Positions 60,102 to 64,000 of a stretch of 64,000 bases of DNA are shown one piece after another. Made by a program: the position numbers and the translations under genes. Position 1 is the first letter of the stretch. Every line of letters starts with the position of its first letter. The notes beneath the pieces were generated by a model. It saw only the letters and a program-made list of their open reading frames with translations. It did not search any database and was not told where the DNA came from. The DNA comes from Salvia splendens (lineage: Eukaryota; Streptophyta; Magnoliopsida; Lamiales; Lamiaceae). The stretch lies in assembly GCF_004379255.2 (NCBI RefSeq), contig NC_056045.1:4622560-4686559 (forward strand), written 5' to 3'.

Positions 60102-61202
60102 CTATCCCTCCTTTAGTGGGGAAGGAGTTCGGCGAGGAAGCCTCTGATCGCTATGATCGGGCTTCTTTTTGTCTTCTCTAGATGAGCTGTCTAAAGACCG
60201 TTTTCGACGGTCTGCCTCATCGGCACGAGAAAACTGGTCCGCAATGTCCCACATCTCTTGAGCTGTTTGCGGACTGCATTCCACGAGCTTTCTGTAGAGA
60301 GCTCCGGGCAGGATTCCATTTTGGAATGCCGAAATGACAAGTAGATCATTGAGATTATCTACTTGTAGGCATTCCTTGTGGAACCTCGTCATAAAGTCGC
60401 TGATCTTTTCGTCGCGACCTTGACGTGTAGAAAGCAGCTGAGCCGAAGTGATTCGGGCTTCCGCTTTCTGAAAGAACCTCCTGTGGAAAGCATCCATTAG
60501 ATCTCGGTAAGATCTAATGCTGCCTTGGGGGAGGCTATCGAACCATCTTCTTGCGTTCCCGATAAGCAGCTCGGGAAACAGCTTGCACATATGGACCTCA
60601 TTGAGACCCTGGTTCGCCATGTTATACTGATAGCGTCCCAAGAAATCATGAGGATCCACTAACCCGTCATAAGTCATCGACGGAGTTCGGTAGTTCGGTG
60701 GCAAGGGAGTTCGGGTGATATCGTCCGAGAACGGAGTCTTCAATGCTCCGTACATGGCGAACCCGACATCTCTTCGGTATGGAGGAGATGGAGTTCTCCT
60801 GTGATTCCGGTACCGAGGAGGAACAGGAACATGTCGGGGTTGAGGATTCTTTTTCCTGGAAGACACAGCACTACTGCGGTAGTGACTTTCATGTCTGGAT
60901 GAGGAGGGAGAATCCACCGTTTTCGTCTCTGGCTTTTGGCTCTTTTGCAGGAAGATTAAGAACTCTTCCTGCTTCTCGGCCAAAAACAATTTGACAGCCT
61001 CGTTCAAATCGGGCTGCTGGGAAGACTCGGTGCGATGAGTCTTTGAGCGGCTTGTTCCTTCTCCGTGAGAACTGGAAGTAGATTTCTCCCGAGGCTGTTT
61101 TCTAGACCTGCGGGCTGGACTAGCTTCCTCAGGGTTATCACGAACGGTATTATGGGTGTTATGTGATCTGGTATGCATTTTTTTTTGGTGGAAGAGGATC
61201 AA
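60102..61202 (-). CDS. Retand-type Gag
   Basis: 366 codons, intact. The N-terminal third is basic and Ser/Arg-rich. The Retrotrans_gag domain follows: MTYDGLVDPHDFLGRYQYNM, KLFPELLIGNARRWFDSLPQ and GSIRSYRDLMDAFHRRFFQ, then QGRDEKISDFMTRFHKECLQ. A charged tail ends TPSPLKEG. No CCHC knuckle is seen; if it once existed it lay in the deleted part. Gag forms the virus-like particle of the retrotransposon. The PBS-like sequence is 38 bp upstream of the frame start. The first ATG may be 61202, or 61175 inside the HTRSHN... stretch. Confidence 0.9.
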   Translation of the reverse strand: MILFHQKKMHTRSHNTHNTVRDNPEEASPARRSRKQPREKSTSSSHGEGTSRSKTHRTESSQQPDLNEAVKLFLAEKQEEFLIFLQKSQKPETKTVDSPSSSRHESHYRSSAVSSRKKNPQPRHVPVPPRYRNHRRTPSPPYRRDVGFAMYGALKTPFSDDITRTPLPPNYRTPSMTYDGLVDPHDFLGRYQYNMANQGLNEVHMCKLFPELLIGNARRWFDSLPQGSIRSYRDLMDAFHRRFFQKAEARITSAQLLSTRQGRDEKISDFMTRFHKECLQVDNLNDLLVISAFQNGILPGALYRKLVECSPQTAQEMWDIADQFSRADEADRRKRSLDSSSREDKKKPDHSDQRLPRRTPSPLKEG

Positions 61203-61237
61203 AAACTCGCTTTATCACAAATTTGGTTCTTATTTTC

Positions 61238-61253
61238 CCACAGACGGCGCCAG
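61238..61253 (-). other. Retand-type primer binding site
   Basis: On the minus strand TGGCGCCGTCTGTGGG starts directly inside the right-hand LTR, one or two bases from its end. TGGCGCC...-type sites are common in plant gypsy elements. The primer tRNA is not identified here. Confidence 0.75.
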
Positions 61254-61912
61254 TGATGGTTTGGCGAATTTTTGATGGTGATGAATGCAGGAAAATGCAG
61301 ATCACGACACAGAGATTTACGTGGTTCGATTTACTGAGGTAAATCTACGTCCACGGGAAGAAAAGAGGGCAGAGTTGTATTGCTTGATCTGTTTTCTACA
61401 GCTTACAATACAGACTTGCTATTTGATATTTGATCTCTCGAGAACTCCCTTCTTTATCTGATCTGAGTTCTATTTATACATTGAACTAAGATCGTGGCTT
61501 GCATCACCACTAATGATGGTTGTGAATGTCGTGGAGGTCATGGAGATCCTGCATGGGTCCACTATCCTGCATGAGATCCTGCATGAGTCCACTATCTCTG
61601 TGCTTGATCCACTATCCTGCATGTGATCCTGCATGAGTTGACTATCTTCCAGTTCGGTCGAATACTGAGACCGAACTTCTGAACTATTGCCGAGCAGCTT
61701 TTGCCGATCTGAGAGTAGAGCTTGATTGGTCGGCTTTTACCGAGCTGTAGGCTGGAGCCGAACTCTTTGGTAATGCCGAACTGATTGGTTGGCTTTTACC
61801 GAGCTGTAGGCTGGGGCCGAACTCTTTGGTAATGCCGAACTGATACTCTTCCTTGGGCTTTGGGCTGATGGGCCGTCACTGCTATTGGGCTTGTTTAGTA
61901 CGTACCCCATCA
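61254..61912 (-). repeat. Retand-type 5' LTR
   Basis: 659 bp, with the same ends as 54942-55603 and a 3-bp deletion relative to it (gagaactccc against gagaacttaaccc). It is followed by the target duplication ctaag. Confidence 0.93.
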
Positions 61913-61917
61913 CTAAG

Positions 61918-62280
61918 TAATTTTCGGCTTGATTTATGCTCACCTTTCATATTCTGTACCCAAATCTTCATCTGAAGGATGTTTATGCAATGATGCAGTT
62001 TTTTTTCACGATTTAGTATCTCTCTCATCATGATGGCATTTTTACCTACTTTTAGTTCACCTTTACCGATCTGATGCACATCTTGAGTTCCCCAGGACTT
62101 AATGTGTAATTCTACTAGCGATTGATGTTCATGTGCTGTCGATTACAACAAAACTTGATTTCATGAAGTTGTTATGGTTGAATTTAATCGATTAGCTTCG
62201 TCTATTCAGTATTAGTTATAGTTTTGTAGTAATGTTTTTGATAAGTAAAACGTGTTGGAACTTTCCGTGTATTCAATATT
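61918..62280 (+). pseudogene. Rest of the duplicated SF3B6 5'UTR intron
   Basis: Continues the duplicate that was cut at 54941: taattttcggcttgatttatgctc, atgatgcagttttttttcacg, then the cgattgatgttcatgtgctgtcga block. These align with 48100-48385 of the true gene. It stops at a PIF/Harbinger-like end at 62283, so the coding exon was not duplicated or has been lost. Confidence 0.88.
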
Positions 62281-62282
62281 AA

Positions 62283-62397
62283 GGCCATCCGCAACACTGT
62301 CTCTTATCCGTCTCTTAACCGTCTCATCTGTTAACTATTCATGGGTCCCACTATACTTTTCATTCCATCTTTTAACTAAGAGACAACACCTGCAACC
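62283..62397. mobile_element. PIF/Harbinger-like element, left end only
   Basis: After TAA, ggccatccgcaacactgtctc and the following tcttaaccgtctc block match the left end of the element at 9474. The match stops at a hAT-type end at 62398. The right end is not visible. Confidence 0.6.
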
Positions 62398-62580
62398 AGT
62401 GTTGTTAAAATCGCGCCCGAGCGCGCCTGGGCGCAAGGGTCGAGACCGACATCGCCCCGATGCGGCGGGGTCGTGCGAGATCCGTGGAGCGACGGTGGGG
62501 CGAGCTTGGGTTGTCCGGGTCGCCGTGGAGCGTCTGGGTCTCCACCCCAAGAGCCAGCGAATCCCGTCGCCTGATTTTGT
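62398..62580. mobile_element. hAT-type element end (third copy)
   Basis: CAGTGTTGTTAAAATCGCGC matches the reverse complement of the right end of the element at 3485-4309. GC-rich blocks (aagggtcgagaccgac, cgccccgatg) follow in the same order. No TAACAACACTG partner is seen downstream, so the other end is truncated or too diverged; the end given is a guess. Confidence 0.6.
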
Positions 62581-62599
62581 AAAATTGAAAATTTAATTA

Positions 62600-64000
62600 G
62601 GAAGGAGAACACAAGACTTGGGCGACTAAGTGGAGAAGAGGCAGAGAGAAATTGCTGTAAATGTGTATGCAAAGAGAGGAAATATGGAAAGAAGAAAAGG
62701 GGATGGTGCGACGGCGTGGAGAAGAAAGATGAATAGGGAAGTAGACAAGATCTGTTTTTTTATTCAATACTATATCTCTATAGTAGTACTCCACATTGGA
62801 AGACGGTAAAACATTTGACGTGTCAAATGATAGAAAAAATAGAGATAATTTTGATAGTCCGTCTAGTTGAACTAATCACAGGAGTATTTACTTTATTTTG
62901 TTCTCCCTAACATATTTGTAGTCCATGGAGAAAGTACTCTATAATTTTCATTTTATCTCTAATAAATTTAATTTATTATCTAACAATGTATCTATAATTT
63001 GTTTAAATTTTTATCTTACAGAATACTTTTATCATAATTTAATTACACCCTTAATAATTAAAATCAAATCATCACAAAATATTTACTTATTCCAAATTAT
63101 GAAAACTAGCTTTAGTTCCAAACATTCTTAAATATACTAAGATGCAGAGTATTTGTGAAACTTATTAAAATAGGTTTGTCATTGGTTCGAGTATATGAAA
63201 TTGATAGTGAAAATAAATTTCTACAATTTCAAGATATGACGATTCGTCTATAACAATTATTATTTAATGCTTTTTAAAATTGTAATGTTTGTTCTATGTA
63301 AAATTTAATAATTCACTATTATTACTATTCCCATCCTCCAGACTAAGATGACACATTTTTTGATTGGCATGATATTAGGAGTTGTTGGTTAATATGTTTA
63401 ATTAGAGAGAGAAAAGGTAAGTGTAAGTATTAAATGAAGAGAAAAAGAGTTGAATATTGAATTGAGGAGAGAAAAAAGTGGTCGAGTGTATTACTTTAAG
63501 AAATAAAGTTCTCAAAAATAGATATGTGTCATTTCATTTGGGATAAACTAAAAAGAAAATTGTGTCATCTTAAGTGGGATGACAGGAGTAAATTGTATCA
63601 GACGGTGTCGACTTATCATTTGTTCAATTATCATTTTGTCTATGTATTTCAGACTGACTATCACATATCTTATTTCACCAGAAAATAGATGGGTGAGACA
63701 ATTATAAATTTTCATCTTTCGTGATTTAATTTTTTTCAATTTAAAAAAATGAGTACTACCAAAATTTGACCATCTATCTTAATTTATTTAGCAAATTACC
63801 CAAAAAAACACTTAAAATAATTATTTCTAATACTAAAAGATAGTTGAAGAGGGGAAGTGTCTAATATAGGGTAACTTTTTTTGGAACTTTGATGATTTTT
63901 GATAATAAAATTCAGTTATTTAGTTATGTTATGTTGTTTAAAAATTTATATTTTTCGTCCAATCTTCTTTTTTTAATATGGAGTAATGATGTATGTAGAT
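62600..64000. other. AT-rich intergenic region
   Basis: No gene seen. A degenerate Stowaway-like element may occupy 63331-63590: cctccagactaagatgacaca at the left and tgtcatcttaagtgggatga with caggagta at the right form an imperfect inverted repeat. The remainder is AT-rich to the window end. Confidence 0.5.

Larger units (their letters stand above)
54942..61912 (-). mobile_element. Ty3/gypsy Tat/Retand-type retrotransposon, pol deleted
   Basis: Two LTRs of about 660 bp (TG...CA) lie at 54942-55603 and 61254-61912. A perfect 5-bp target duplication, ctaag, lies at 54937-54941 and 61913-61917. The element reads on the minus strand: a PBS-like TGGCGCCGTCTGTGGG is next to the right-hand LTR, then gag (61202-60102), a leftover integrase C-terminus (59919-59545), tandem repeats, and a gene in antisense (55942-58784) before the 3' LTR. 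Protease, RT, RNase H and the integrase core are absent. The LTRs differ by only a few bases, so the insertion is recent. Confidence 0.92.

Noticed and set aside
1..64000. CRISPR arrays, operons, bacterial terminators, tRNA and rRNA genes
   Set aside because: The DNA is nuclear plant sequence. I saw no spaced short repeats of CRISPR type and no tRNA or rRNA sequence; the TGGTATCAGAGCC match is the copia PBS.

Overview
This window is eukaryotic nuclear DNA from a flowering plant, most likely a eudicot. AT-rich intergenic DNA surrounds intron-bearing genes whose products match plant families, and the transposons are typical of plants. I see no sign of plastid, mitochondrial or bacterial sequence. 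A Lamiales source is only an impression.

Six host genes are supported: LSM7 (+, 2150-6127, five coding exons); a single-exon A20/AN1 stress-associated protein (-, 11981-12511); a nine-exon protein with an N-terminal PWI-like region and a C-terminal RRM (+, 29585-35728); an AGP23-like arabinogalactan peptide (-, 36411-36617); a six-exon Makorin C3H/RING E3 ligase (-, 38949-44909); and the U2 snRNP subunit SF3B6/p14 (+, CDS 49083-49463 with a 5'UTR intron). At least three of these act in mRNA splicing or RNA handling. A decayed gene fragment with a duplicated exon lies at about 50050-51765.

The rest is mostly transposable elements in layers. At 682-1863 a hAT-like MITE holds a Mutator-type MITE. 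LSM7 intron 3 carries two related hAT-type elements. At 9474-11475 and 45151-47350 are two PIF/Harbinger-type elements that keep only the Myb/SANT-like ORF1. At 14945-29134 is a Mutator-like element (MULE) with a decayed transposase gene and a convergent GRF zinc-finger ORF. An 8.9-kb Ty1/copia retrotransposon (17649-26591) has landed inside the small intron of that transposase gene. At 54942-61912 is a Ty3/gypsy element of Tat/Retand type that has lost most of pol but keeps gag and a spliced antisense gene. It sits in a duplicate of the SF3B6 promoter and 5'UTR intron. At least five Stowaway-type MITEs and several degenerate copies are scattered through the window.

The most unusual points are: (1) a 73-bp tandem array inside a MITE whose units each carry a motif like the plant snRNA upstream element followed by a TATA-like box at snRNA-type spacing; (2) the retained multi-exon antisense gene in the pol-deleted Retand element, placed downstream of a duplicated host promoter and splice donor; (3) the MULE with its mudrB-like convergent second ORF and a copia element hidden in its intron; and (4) an in-frame tandem duplication of a splice donor in the PWI/RRM gene.
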